A stretch of DNA of 64,000 nt, from the NCBI RefSeq assembly GCF_031432975.1, contig NZ_CP133838.1, forward strand, positions 3,410,001 to 3,474,000, in the 5' to 3' direction. A model generated the notes under the pieces. That model saw nothing but the letters and a program-made list of their open reading frames with translations. It did not search any database and was not told the DNA's origin. Shown here piece after piece: positions 19,671-27,062 of the stretch. Source of the stretch: Buttiauxella selenatireducens. Its GTDB lineage: Bacteria; Pseudomonadota; Gammaproteobacteria; Enterobacterales; Enterobacteriaceae. Within the stretch, counting starts at the first letter, position 1. Each line of letters starts with the position of its first letter. The translations under genes were made by a program, and so were the position numbers.

Positions 19671-21253
19671 TATTTAACCGTCCAGTTAACTGTACCAAAT
19701 GTAATTTCCCCAGTGCTTAAACCTTTAAGGGTGTTTTGCAAAGAGATATTATCAAATGCTGCGTTAACCGAAGTGAAATCGGTTTTAAACAGATCGGGTA
19801 TCTTTTCTTCTGCAAGTTTCTGTGCTGTTGCTGCGCAAAGCACGGATTCTTGCCCCGGTTTAGACATGGTCAACGCAAACAAATCCGCATTATTATTTGG
19901 CGGAATTGTATGTAAACGAGAGGCATCAACCTTTGGTGCAGACTGGAAAACTGAAGGATAAATTTTAGTTAACACCCCATTACTATTCTTATAATAGCAG
20001 TACAACCAGGCTTCTCTATTTACCTGCACAGAGAATGCAATGTTTTCATTTACTGAATACTCTTTTCTTTCTGGCTGAAGCTCTACATTTATCATTAAGG
20101 GGTTAGTTTCATTAGTCTTTGAATCTGGCCAAATATTGTCGTTATCCTTGTTGCGTTTTTCTGAATCATCCCAACCAATGCTTTTAAAACGACCATTATT
20201 ATCAATGGTAACGTAATGGCGCATTATTTTTTCATAGGTTTCAAAATTAGGTATTCCAGTAATCACAATACCTTCATCTTTTTGGAAAGTCAGAATAGCT
20301 TGTTTAAGTTCCTGAGATAAGCCTTCCGTTTCACGAGTGGAAAGATACCCACCGGAATGCAGAGCATTGGCAAAAAATTCAATTTGCTGGGAGGAGCTCA
20401 TCTCCCTGTACCAGTCGTGCATTTCACGCTGAAACTCTGGATGTGTCTGATCCAAAGATAAGCACTGCCAATAAGGAACTTCTGCCCATTTGCCAATGAC
20501 TTCTATCATTCCTAAGTCAACCAATGCACGCGTTGCTGGTCCAACCCCCTGACTATAAGCTGCGCTCAGGCTAAATTGAGTGCCCGCTTTACTGATTCTG
20601 CCACCACCATCCAGTGCATCTCCTTTTCCAGCAATCGCCAGTTCATTCGCGGACTCAATACCAGGAAGAATCGTTCGGGTATCAAAATCACCAAGATGGA
20701 GTTCAAGGCTGAAATTAGTCGCAATTAAATCGCTTGTCATGCCTAACTCGAAATCGTCGCTTGCAATACCCAGACCGGTTCCCTTAGTCATCACGTTCTG
20801 GTCCATGCTCGTTATTGCGCCTGAAACATACAACTTCGGTTTAGGAATATGCATATCGCCACTATTGAGTAGCAAGGTCGTAATGTTTTGCACGGTATCT
20901 TGTTTTAATGGATCTGTTTCAAAATCCACAAATTCGAAAGCATGGCTCGAGCGGGACATTTTAGAAAGTGATGTCACAATCATATCTTTTACTGAAACAA
21001 ATACCTTTCCTGAAGCATCAGGAATTAACTTACTGGTGATGTAGGTAGACGGCACATTGTTCTTCAGTAAAAGTTTATCCATACAAGAAAGACTGTCGTC
21101 AAAATTTGAAATTGAGCGCACAGGTTTCATTAATGATTGATTTTCTACCAGGGAAGTTTCAAAAAAAGGAATCTCCCCGCGAGGCGAAGTATTACAACCA
21201 TTTAATACGAGGCAAACAATGGATGAAAGAACTGTTTTTTTTACAAATGCCAT
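19670..21253 (-). CDS. CsgG/HfaB-like lipoprotein with peptidoglycan-binding-like and DUF4384 segments
   Basis: A 527-residue lipoprotein (lipobox LNGC, Cys20). Residues about 50-270 resemble the CsgG/HfaB secretion-channel family: a LSCMDKLL start, PDASGKVFVSVKDMIVTSLS, FEFVDFET, and a closing ALVDLGMIEVIGKWAEVPYW. A helical stretch (LKQAILTFQKDEGIVITG, about 316-350) looks like a peptidoglycan-binding domain. The C-terminal part (about 400-500, REAWLYCYYKNSNGVLTKIYPS) matches DUF4384. CsgG-type proteins form outer-membrane pores that export unfolded subunits such as curlin. Three small secreted proteins are encoded just upstream in the same operon. I infer domain identity from motif resemblance. 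Confidence 0.7.
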   Translation of the reverse strand: MAFVKKTVLSSIVCLVLNGCNTSPRGEIPFFETSLVENQSLMKPVRSISNFDDSLSCMDKLLLKNNVPSTYITSKLIPDASGKVFVSVKDMIVTSLSKMSRSSHAFEFVDFETDPLKQDTVQNITTLLLNSGDMHIPKPKLYVSGAITSMDQNVMTKGTGLGIASDDFELGMTSDLIATNFSLELHLGDFDTRTILPGIESANELAIAGKGDALDGGGRISKAGTQFSLSAAYSQGVGPATRALVDLGMIEVIGKWAEVPYWQCLSLDQTHPEFQREMHDWYREMSSSQQIEFFANALHSGGYLSTRETEGLSQELKQAILTFQKDEGIVITGIPNFETYEKIMRHYVTIDNNGRFKSIGWDDSEKRNKDNDNIWPDSKTNETNPLMINVELQPERKEYSVNENIAFSVQVNREAWLYCYYKNSNGVLTKIYPSVFQSAPKVDASRLHTIPPNNNADLFALTMSKPGQESVLCAATAQKLAEEKIPDLFKTDFTSVNAAFDNISLQNTLKGLSTGEITFGTVNWTVK

Positions 21254-21271
21254 TAGTTATCCTTGGAACTC

Positions 21272-21598
21272 TTATCCACAGACATTGATTACATTGCCTG
21301 TAACGACCACTACGCTTGGCTGCGTTTTAGAATTTCCCAGTGGATGGGGGTAAGAAGGGTCAGGAGCATTCCCTACCGTTGTTGTGCAATTCACACCGCT
21401 GCCGATGTTATTGCTTGATTTAACCGAATCCTTTGTTTGTTGCTTGAGACCAAATCCTACCCACTTTTTTGCTTCAAGCGATTTTACTGTCGCAGCATCT
21501 TTAGGATCTAAAGATTTGCGCTGGACGACACTACTTTGTGCGCAAATAACATCACCTGAAATCGCAAGCATAAAAATAAGGGTAATTATTTTTTTCAT
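21272..21598 (-). CDS. Small secreted protein of the CsgG-like operon
   Basis: I choose the ATG at 21598: GAGGT lies about eight bases upstream, and the product then begins with a good Sec signal (MKKIITLIFMLAISGDVICA). It is 108 residues long. The mature part carries two cysteines (VNCTTTVG and the C-terminal VINVCG) and ends in a beta-strand-like VVVVTGNVINVCG. This ending recalls the valine-rich repeats of the two genes upstream in the operon. I do not recognise a named family. Candidate substrate or nucleator for the CsgG-like channel (inference from position). Confidence 0.65.
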   Translation of the reverse strand: MKKIITLIFMLAISGDVICAQSSVVQRKSLDPKDAATVKSLEAKKWVGFGLKQQTKDSVKSSNNIGSGVNCTTTVGNAPDPSYPHPLGNSKTQPSVVVVTGNVINVCG

Positions 21599-21651
21599 TT
21601 CCATTACCTCTTCGGAATGCCAGCAATTGAATGCTGGCATTGTCAGACAAT

Positions 21652-21954
21652 TTAGTTACCGACGTTGGAACCTAAATGTTGTTCTGCCGTCGAAGCGGCA
21701 CCCACTACTGAGTTCGCTACTGCGCCCTGAACGGCAATGGTTTGCGTGTTGTTACCTTTAACGGTCACGTTACCCACGTTTGATGCTAATGATTGTTTTG
21801 CTTTTGAAGCTGCCCCAACTACGGAGTTCGCGACCGCACCCTGAACGTTTACCGTCTGTTTATTATTTCCCTTAATGGTGACATCTGCTTGTGCAGTCGT
21901 TACAACAGCAACAGTCATTACTAGTCCAGTAAAGATTGATTTAATTAAACTCAT
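21652..21954 (-). CDS. Repeat-containing secreted protein, candidate fibre subunit
   Basis: A 100-residue protein: a Sec signal peptide of about 23 residues, then two tandem 38-residue repeats with nothing else. Both repeats share GNN.QT..VQGAVANSVVGA with small variations. Alternating hydrophobic residues with Asn, Gln and Gly are typical of amyloid-forming or beta-solenoid subunits such as curlins, although the spacing is not that of CsgA. The gene lies between two other small secreted proteins and upstream of a CsgG-like gene, so it is the best candidate for the exported polymer. A GAGAG ribosome-binding site precedes the ATG. Confidence 0.75.
   Translation of the reverse strand: MSLIKSIFTGLVMTVAVVTTAQADVTIKGNNKQTVNVQGAVANSVVGAASKAKQSLASNVGNVTVKGNNTQTIAVQGAVANSVVGAASTAEQHLGSNVGN
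21655..21882 (-). repeat. Two tandem 114-base coding repeats
   Basis: Residues 25-62 and 63-100 of the secreted protein are two copies of a 38-residue unit, each ending SNVGN. The underlying 114-base units are clearly alike (for example the stretches encoding GAVANSVVGAAS), consistent with an internal duplication. Confidence 0.85.
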
Positions 21955-21978
21955 GATTCTCTCTTATTAATTGATAAA

Positions 21979-22266
21979 TTATCGATTGTTTATAGAACTG
22001 ACATTGATTTCAGATTTAGAGCCTTTGCCCTTTGATACATTCACAACTGAACCGCCAATGGAAACGGTTTGCGACACACCGTCCACAGTAACGTTCTGCT
22101 TACCATTCCCTAAAACCGAGCCTATGTTCGTTAATGCAACTCCCCCCTGGTTCGCCTCGCTATAGACACTGCCTTTAACAATGACAACCTGAGAAGAATT
22201 TGCACCACATATTCCAGAGAATAAAGAAAGGCCAAGCAAAATTACCGTTGCTTTCCGAAACTTCAT
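21979..22266 (-). CDS. Small secreted protein, first gene of the CsgG-like operon
   Basis: A 95-residue protein with a Sec signal peptide (cleavage near CGA-NSS, residue 22). Its mature part alternates Val/Gly/Asn/Ser strands: VVIVKGSVYSEANQGG, LTNIGSVLGNGKQNVTVDG, QTVSIGGSVVNVSKG. The motif NVTVDG..QTVSIGG..VN parallels the 38-residue repeat of the next gene (VTIKGNN.QTVNVQGAVAN), so the two are probably divergent relatives. As the promoter-proximal gene it could be a minor subunit or anchor of a fibre. No named family recognised. Confidence 0.68.
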   Translation of the reverse strand: MKFRKATVILLGLSLFSGICGANSSQVVIVKGSVYSEANQGGVALTNIGSVLGNGKQNVTVDGVSQTVSIGGSVVNVSKGKGSKSEINVSSINNR

Positions 22267-23248
22267 TTTTTATTCCATCCGCAATTTATTTGGCGGGCCA
22301 TTTATATAAACATCTTAGCGCTTATGCAAATGGCAGGAATAACGTTGAAGGTAAAAGTTAACATAAACATCACAATCAAGAATAAAATAGTAAGATCAAT
22401 CAATTACAATTAATTCAATCCATAAAAAAACTTCTTACGTAACAATTCATAACTTCATTTGAAAGTTGCTTTTCTTGTTTTTATTTTTTATAAACCCACA
22501 CTTCTAATAGACATTGCTTAGACCGAAATCACATTAAATTTCATCTATAAATCATAAAATTAACTCCACACTCACTTTCACCTTCACGGTAAACCTCACT
22601 CCGGAGTGATTACAAAACAAACAGATATGTTATTTATTTGTATTGATTACATCAACTTCCCCTTCAATTTTTCTCGTATCAATAAAATACTTTGACAAAT
22701 AAAAACGCCATTTTTAAAGCCAATTAAAATAAGAACTTTCCCGGTTTAATTGCTCATTACATAAACAAATCATTCTATATTTATCCAGATATGATAGAAA
22801 TCGTTTTCTCCGCAAGAAATCCCATCAAAAAAACTCTAAACAAGAGATATTTGAGAAATATCGCGTTGCAATATGCATTCTATGTAGAGTTCTAGCAGTC
22901 TCTTAATTCCTGACAGAAATAAACTGCCATTTTTCACATCATAAATCTTCGCAGATAGCTCAAGGAGCCACATAGCTAGAGTCCGACAAGAGAATGCGCT
23001 GAGAGGAGGAGGGTTTAACGCGTGGTTTGCCTGAAGCCGGAAATAGCTATTGCCAGTTCCGTCCACAAGCAATCCATCAAAAAAGTCGTTTCTTTTTCGG
23101 GTTAATTACTCATGATACGGATTTTCTTTTTTGGGGACTTTTTTCCCCCTTACAAAATCATCATCGCACTTCCCTCTGAAAGCCCTCACATGATGACCTT
23201 TCTCTTTCCATAAAGTGAAGCATACCTAAGACTTTGTCACCGCTAAAG
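22267..23248. other. Long AT-rich intergenic region (982 bases)
   Basis: This stretch lies upstream of the CsgG-like operon and downstream of the NlpC/P60 gene. It is strongly AT-rich with no convincing gene. An open frame at 22836-23072 on the minus strand would need a TTG start, has no clear ribosome-binding site, and its protein resembles nothing I know. The promoter of the small-protein operon must lie in the left part. 22930-23080 is less AT-rich than its surroundings and could be a remnant of older coding sequence. Confidence 0.5.
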
Positions 23249-23746
23249 TCAGGAAGTAATGCGCTTTGAAAGCTCGTAGTGCTGCACCCAATACGGGTTA
23301 TCCAGCGAGGAGATGGTTACGCCTTTGCTGCTTGAAGCGTGCATAAATTTGCCGTTGCCAACATAAATACCAACGTGGCGCTGTTGTGGCGTGGTTTTAA
23401 AGAACACCAGGTCGCCAATCTTAAGATTCGATTTCTGCACCTTTGTGCCGTGTTTAATTTGTTCTGTCGTGGTTCTTGGCAAATTGATGTGCAGCTTTTT
23501 GAAAGCCTCGCGAGTGAACGCAGAGCAGTCGATACCCGCCATGGAAGTCCCGCCCCACTTGTACTTCACGCCCTTCCATTTGCTATAGAATTGAGACACT
23601 TTGCTCTGGCTGATATCTGAAGGCCTGAGGGTAAGCTCAGCAAAAAGTTGGTTTCTTGGCAGCGGTTCAGCATGAATGTAATGCGCAAAAAAAGGAGAAA
23701 TGAGGAACATCAAAAACAATACAAATTTAATCAGACGGGAAATCAT
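23249..23746 (-). CDS. NlpC/P60-family cell-wall hydrolase
   Basis: A 165-residue protein with a Sec signal peptide (cleavage near IHA-EPLP, residue 26), so it is periplasmic and not a lipoprotein. The catalytic triad is complete: Cys74 in GIDCSAFTREAF, His124 in RHVGIYVGNG and His136 in KFMHASSSKGV. It also has the WGGTS motif before the cysteine. It resembles MepS/Spr-type D,L-endopeptidases, which cut peptidoglycan cross-bridges. It lies downstream of and on the same strand as the small-peptide array, but 286 bases separate them and no functional link is shown. Confidence 0.88.
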   Translation of the reverse strand: MISRLIKFVLFLMFLISPFFAHYIHAEPLPRNQLFAELTLRPSDISQSKVSQFYSKWKGVKYKWGGTSMAGIDCSAFTREAFKKLHINLPRTTTEQIKHGTKVQKSNLKIGDLVFFKTTPQQRHVGIYVGNGKFMHASSSKGVTISSLDNPYWVQHYELSKRITS

Positions 23747-23973
23747 TCAACAGTACCCAAGTAGTTGGCACTTGCATCTTTATCTAACGGCCCTGTAGTC
23801 ATAAAAATCTAGAGTGCGAAACAGAAAGCCCCTTCGTATCTGGCTATAACCAGTCATGTGGAGCGATGTAGACAGCGAGCAAATAATAACCAATTCAGCC
23901 CCCATTAGCCATGCGTCAATTTTGAAATTGAAATTCTAAATATTAAAATACAGAGTATCGCTCGTACAGAATG

Positions 23974-23995
23974 ACCCTCATGCATGCATGAGAGT
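23974..23995. promoter_or_regulatory. 22-base near-perfect palindrome
   Basis: The core CTCATGCATGCATGAG (23977-23992) is perfectly self-complementary, and the flanks extend the symmetry to 22 bases with one mismatch. It lies 38 bases downstream of the last peptide gene. There is no T-tract on either strand, so it is more likely an operator-type site or a transcript-end stabiliser than an intrinsic terminator. Confidence 0.4.
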
Positions 23996-24032
23996 CTTGA
24001 TGTTCACCGTTATTTAATGATACGGAGATCCG

Positions 24033-24269
24033 TTAGCACTTGGTACCCAAAAAAATACGCTTACTTTGTCTCTTTTGATCTCCATTTTTATAGTAAACCA
24101 TTCTATAGCATGTTGCAGAATAAAAACCTGAAACTTTTATCCATGGACTATAAATGGTTTTACCACCACCGCCCGCATCAAATGGCATGTTTTGAGCATA
24201 AGCAGAACCCGATGCCAGAACACCAAAAATCAACCCAGGGAGAATGACTGACAGAATTTTACTTTTCAT
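24033..24269 (-). CDS. Small secreted cationic two-Cys peptide, paralogue 1
   Basis: A 78-residue precursor: a Sec signal peptide ending SAYA (residue 25), then a mature peptide of 53 residues beginning QNMPFDAGGGGKTIY. Two cysteines are present, one in SATCYRMVYYKNG and one as the last residue, which suggests one disulfide. Counting Lys/Arg minus Asp/Glu, the mature net charge is +7. The signal and first 15 mature residues match paralogues 2-4 while the tail differs (Ser instead of Gly in YSPW, IKVSGFY). It is the last gene of a same-strand array downstream of a MacAB-TolC-type exporter. Probably an exported effector; activity unknown. Confidence 0.8.
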   Translation of the reverse strand: MKSKILSVILPGLIFGVLASGSAYAQNMPFDAGGGGKTIYSPWIKVSGFYSATCYRMVYYKNGDQKRQSKRIFLGTKC

Positions 24270-24365
24270 TTAAATATCGTCCTTATACTGTTTATATCAT
24301 TTTATTATCGTGCGATTTCCACCAACCATTGGATTTCGCATTAACGCAATTAAAAGGCGATTCTT

Positions 24366-24605
24366 TTAGCACTTCCCAAAAAATGTAATATGCTTACTTT
24401 CTACCTTTGTATTACCACTTTTATAATACACAGTTCGTTTACATATAATAGAAGTGAAACCGAATGGATATTTCTTCCATGGACCATAAATGGTTTTACC
24501 GCCACCGCCCGCATCAAATGGCATGTTTTGGGCATAAGCAGAACCCGATGCCAGAACACCAAAAATCAACCCAGGGAGAATGACTGACAGAATTTTACTT
24601 TTCAT
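24366..24605 (-). CDS. Small secreted cationic two-Cys peptide, paralogue 2
   Basis: A 79-residue precursor with the same signal peptide as paralogue 1. The mature peptide has 54 residues, opening QNMPFDAGGGGKTIYGPW, with cysteines in SIICKRTVYYKSG and at the C-terminus (FFGKC). Its net charge is +7. The variable part is KKYPFGFTSII and the tail NTKVESKHITFF. Aromatic Phe/Tyr residues dominate the diversified segment. The gene is followed on its strand by a short CGCC/GGCG hairpin repeated after other members of the array. Confidence 0.8.
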   Translation of the reverse strand: MKSKILSVILPGLIFGVLASGSAYAQNMPFDAGGGGKTIYGPWKKYPFGFTSIICKRTVYYKSGNTKVESKHITFFGKC

Positions 24606-24701
24606 TTAAATATCGTCCTTATACTGTTTATATCATTTTATTATCGCGCAAATTTCACCAAATATTGAATTTTGTATTAACGCCATTAAAAGGCGATTCT
24701 T

Positions 24702-24941
24702 TTAGCACTTCGCAAAAAATAAAATATGCTTAGTTTCTGTCTTCTTACTACCATTTTTATAATACACTGTTCGTTTACATTCAGCAGAAACGAAAGGGTA
24801 AGTTATTTTCTTCCATGGCCCATAAATAGTCTTCCCACCGCCACCCGCATCAAATGGCATGTTTTGGGCATAAGCAGAACCCGATGCCAGAACACCAAAA
24901 ATCAACCCAGGGATAATGACTGACAGAATTTTACTTTTCAT
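24702..24941 (-). CDS. Small secreted cationic two-Cys peptide, paralogue 3
   Basis: A 79-residue precursor differing from its neighbours by one residue in the signal peptide (VIIPG). The mature part is QNMPFDAGGGGKTIYGPW, then KKITYPFVSAECKRTVYYKN, and a tail ending in Cys. Net charge is +7, with two cysteines. It is closest to paralogue 2 (shared CKRTVYYK and KHI.FF.KC), indicating a recent duplication within the array. The upstream intergenic segment is almost the same as in the flanking copies. Confidence 0.8.
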   Translation of the reverse strand: MKSKILSVIIPGLIFGVLASGSAYAQNMPFDAGGGGKTIYGPWKKITYPFVSAECKRTVYYKNGSKKTETKHILFFAKC

Positions 24942-25037
24942 TTAAATATCGTCCTTATACTGTTTATATCATTTTATTATCGTGCAAATTTCACCAAATA
25001 TTGGATTTTGTATTAACGCCATTAAAAGGCGATTCTT

Positions 25038-25274
25038 TTAGCACTTAGCACCTAAAAAAACTAATTTGGTTTGTCTCTTTTGATCCCCATTTTTATAATA
25101 CACCGTTCTGTGGCATGTTACAGAAAGCAGACCTGGAAATTTCTTCCATGGCCCATAAATAGTCTTCCCACCACCACCCGCATCAAATGGCATGTTTTGG
25201 GCATAGGCAGAACCCGATGCCAGAACACCAAAAATTAACCCAGGGAGAATGACTGACAGAATTTTACTTTTCAT
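25038..25274 (-). CDS. Small secreted cationic two-Cys peptide, paralogue 4
   Basis: A 78-residue precursor closest to paralogue 1 (shared VYYKNGDQKRQ and LG.KC tail). The mature N-terminus is QNMPFDAGGGGKTIYGPW, the variable segment KKFPGLLSVTCHR, net charge +7, cysteines internal and C-terminal. Paralogues 1/4 and 2/3 form two pairs, with the older paralogue 5 at the promoter-proximal side. Start codon and AAGGA ribosome-binding sequence are shared with copies 1-3. Confidence 0.8.
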   Translation of the reverse strand: MKSKILSVILPGLIFGVLASGSAYAQNMPFDAGGGGKTIYGPWKKFPGLLSVTCHRTVYYKNGDQKRQTKLVFLGAKC

Positions 25275-25369
25275 TTAAATATCGTCCTTAACAGTTTATA
25301 TCATTTTATTATCGTGCAAATTTCACCAAATATTGGATTTCGCATTAACGCCATAAAAAGGCGATTCTT

Positions 25370-25603
25370 TTAGCATTTAAACCCAAGCGGAATCCATTTC
25401 TGCTCGACCTTTTTACTGCCACTTTTATAGTAAATAGTACGAGAACAAACGTAGCCAAAAAGCCCAGTGGGAGATTTCTTCCATGGCCCATAAATAGTCT
25501 TCCCACCACCGCCTGCATCAAAAGGCATATTCTGCGCCTGAACCGGTAACGTTGCCCCTAATATCACACCAGATACGAGCAATGATAATAAAACCTTTTT
25601 CAT
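25370..25603 (-). CDS. Small secreted cationic two-Cys peptide, paralogue 5
   Basis: The start is the ATG at 25603 behind an AAGGAAG ribosome-binding site (an upstream in-frame start would add 17 residues before the signal peptide). The 77-residue precursor has a different signal peptide (MKKVLLSLLVSGVILGATLP, ending VQA). It still has the identical mature opening QNMPFDAGGGGKTIYGPW. The tail runs KKSPTGLFGYVCSRTIYYKS and ends FKC; net charge is +7. That the mature N-terminus is kept while the signal has diverged points to selection on this segment. It lies 97 bases downstream of the TolC-like gene. Confidence 0.8.
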   Translation of the reverse strand: MKKVLLSLLVSGVILGATLPVQAQNMPFDAGGGGKTIYGPWKKSPTGLFGYVCSRTIYYKSGSKKVEQKWIPLGFKC

Positions 25604-25700
25604 TTCAATTTCTTCCTTTAATTTCAATAGAATAAAAATAGTATACAAGACCACCGCACACGTTAATCGGTGATTTACAGTACGGTTCGTTTACTGACTA

Positions 25701-27062
25701 TTACCCTCCTAGCGCTAACCACAGTTTCATCGTCGAATAAAGATAGTTATATTGCAGTTCAGAAAGCGTCGTTTCACTATTCAGCAAGCTGTCCTGTGCA
25801 TCCAGCCATGTCTGAAATGAAACTTCACCCGCCAAATATTGACTCTTTGCAAGAGACACTCTTTTTTCAGCCAGCAATGATATTTTTTGTTGTTCATTCT
25901 TGCGCTGCTGATAACTCAGGCGTGAAGACATTGCGTTATCCACATCCGACAATGCACTGTAAACTTTGGCGCGAAAATTAAGCGCGGCTATTTGTACATC
26001 CACACGGGATTGGTCGATGGTGAGTTGGACTTTATTCCACTGCACAAAAGGAAGCGCTAAAGTGCCTCCCACTGCGCTTGCAGGGTTAGCAAACCATTGC
26101 TGAAACACTGCATTCGCGGCCCCCAGTGAAGCATCAAGAGTCAGAGAAGGATAAAAACTCAGTCTCGCGGCATCCGAGCCTGCAAGAGCCGCACGCAACT
26201 GAGACTCCGATGAGCTGACATCTGGCCTTCGTGATATCACTTCCAATGGCGTTCGTTGCGCGACAGGCACGTCCTGGCGGGTATCCAGCATTTCCCGTTC
26301 CGGGCGACGGTCACCCGGTGGACGATTAAAAAGCAGCGCGAGCGCGTTGCGAGTCTCCTCGCGCTGTTGCTGTAAGATATTAAGTTGATTCTGTCTTTCA
26401 ATAACCGACTGCTCAGCAACTAAGACGTCAAGCTGTGTGACATCACCGGCGTTATAACGTGAAGTGGTTATTTTGACAGTATCTTGAGCAATCGCTATTC
26501 CCTGCTCTTGCAATTTAATTTGCTGATTTAAATTGGCAATCTGCCAATAATACTGTGCGGTATTCCCTATTAGGGTTAGTGCAATTTCTTGTCTGTCTTG
26601 CTCTGACGCCTTAGTTTCCCATTCAGCTTGTTCGCGAATTCGGGCTAATTTCCCCCACAGGTCTGGTTCATAACTCAGTGCCAGTGATGTGTTGAATGAT
26701 TTATTCGACGCCGTGTTTTCATTGAGGTTTTTATTATTATTAGCCGAGCTGCTCAGCGTGACATCAGGAGCCTGGTTGGTGTTGGTTAAACCCGCCTGCA
26801 ATCTCGCTTTTTGTAACTGCAATCCTGCTTTCGCAAGATCATTATTACTGGTCAGTGCTTGTTCGATAAGCATTGAGAGTTGAGGATCGTTAAAATTGTT
26901 CCACCAGTGAAGATTATTTTTCAGATAGGCAGAACCTGTCACCTCAGCTCGCCATTGAGAAGGAATAGATATCACTGGTTTCTGATAGTCACTTTTTACC
27001 CAGGCGCCACAGCCGGTGAGTAAAATAATAAAGAAAAGCGGGAGTTTAATGATTTGCTTCAT
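25701..27062 (-). CDS. Outer-membrane efflux lipoprotein (TolC/NodT family)
   Basis: I start at 27062, which overlaps the MacB-like stop by ATGA and opens a lipoprotein signal (LTGC, Cys18). A longer open frame lies inside the preceding gene. The 453-residue protein has the duplicated long-helix architecture of NodT-type outer-membrane factors: NDLAKAGLQLQKARLQAGLT, then SRYNAGDVTQLDVLVAEQSV, and again KSQYLAGEVSFQTWLDAQDS. The YNAGDVTQLDVL and YLAGEVSFQTWL pair marks the internal repeat. It completes a tripartite pump with the two upstream genes and probably forms the outer-membrane duct for the neighbouring small peptides. Confidence 0.88.
   Translation of the reverse strand: MKQIIKLPLFFIILLTGCGAWVKSDYQKPVISIPSQWRAEVTGSAYLKNNLHWWNNFNDPQLSMLIEQALTSNNDLAKAGLQLQKARLQAGLTNTNQAPDVTLSSSANNNKNLNENTASNKSFNTSLALSYEPDLWGKLARIREQAEWETKASEQDRQEIALTLIGNTAQYYWQIANLNQQIKLQEQGIAIAQDTVKITTSRYNAGDVTQLDVLVAEQSVIERQNQLNILQQQREETRNALALLFNRPPGDRRPEREMLDTRQDVPVAQRTPLEVISRRPDVSSSESQLRAALAGSDAARLSFYPSLTLDASLGAANAVFQQWFANPASAVGGTLALPFVQWNKVQLTIDQSRVDVQIAALNFRAKVYSALSDVDNAMSSRLSYQQRKNEQQKISLLAEKRVSLAKSQYLAGEVSFQTWLDAQDSLLNSETTLSELQYNYLYSTMKLWLALGG

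Larger units (their letters stand above)
24033..25368 (-). repeat. Four tandem cassettes of about 336 bases
   Basis: Paralogues 1-4 with their upstream segments repeat with start-to-start spacings of 336, 336 and 333 bases. Each roughly 100-base spacer is nearly identical: it includes a TTAATGGCG/CGCC hairpin, a stretch like ATATTGGATTT, and the ribosome-binding region. The sequence encoding the signal peptide and mature N-terminus is almost invariant, and only the 3' third of each gene differs. This is not a CRISPR array: the units are full genes. Confidence 0.85.

Noticed and set aside
19080-22266. Canonical curli (csg) operon
   Set aside because: There are no CsgA/CsgB repeat signatures and no CsgD, CsgE or CsgF homologues; only the CsgG-like lipoprotein is reminiscent.
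22836-23072. Minus-strand open frame of 78 codons
   Set aside because: Needs a TTG start without a clear ribosome-binding site, and the protein resembles nothing I recognise; kept only as an observation.
23984-24247. Plus-strand open frame of 87 codons over the first peptide gene, with relatives at 24390-24587 and 24726-24923
   Set aside because: Antisense shadows that recur simply because the peptide genes are duplicated; no ribosome-binding site or export signal.
24033-25603. Regularly spaced repeats suggestive of a CRISPR or satellite array
   Set aside because: The period is about 336 bases and each unit is a complete signal-peptide gene with its own ribosome-binding site; no short spacers.
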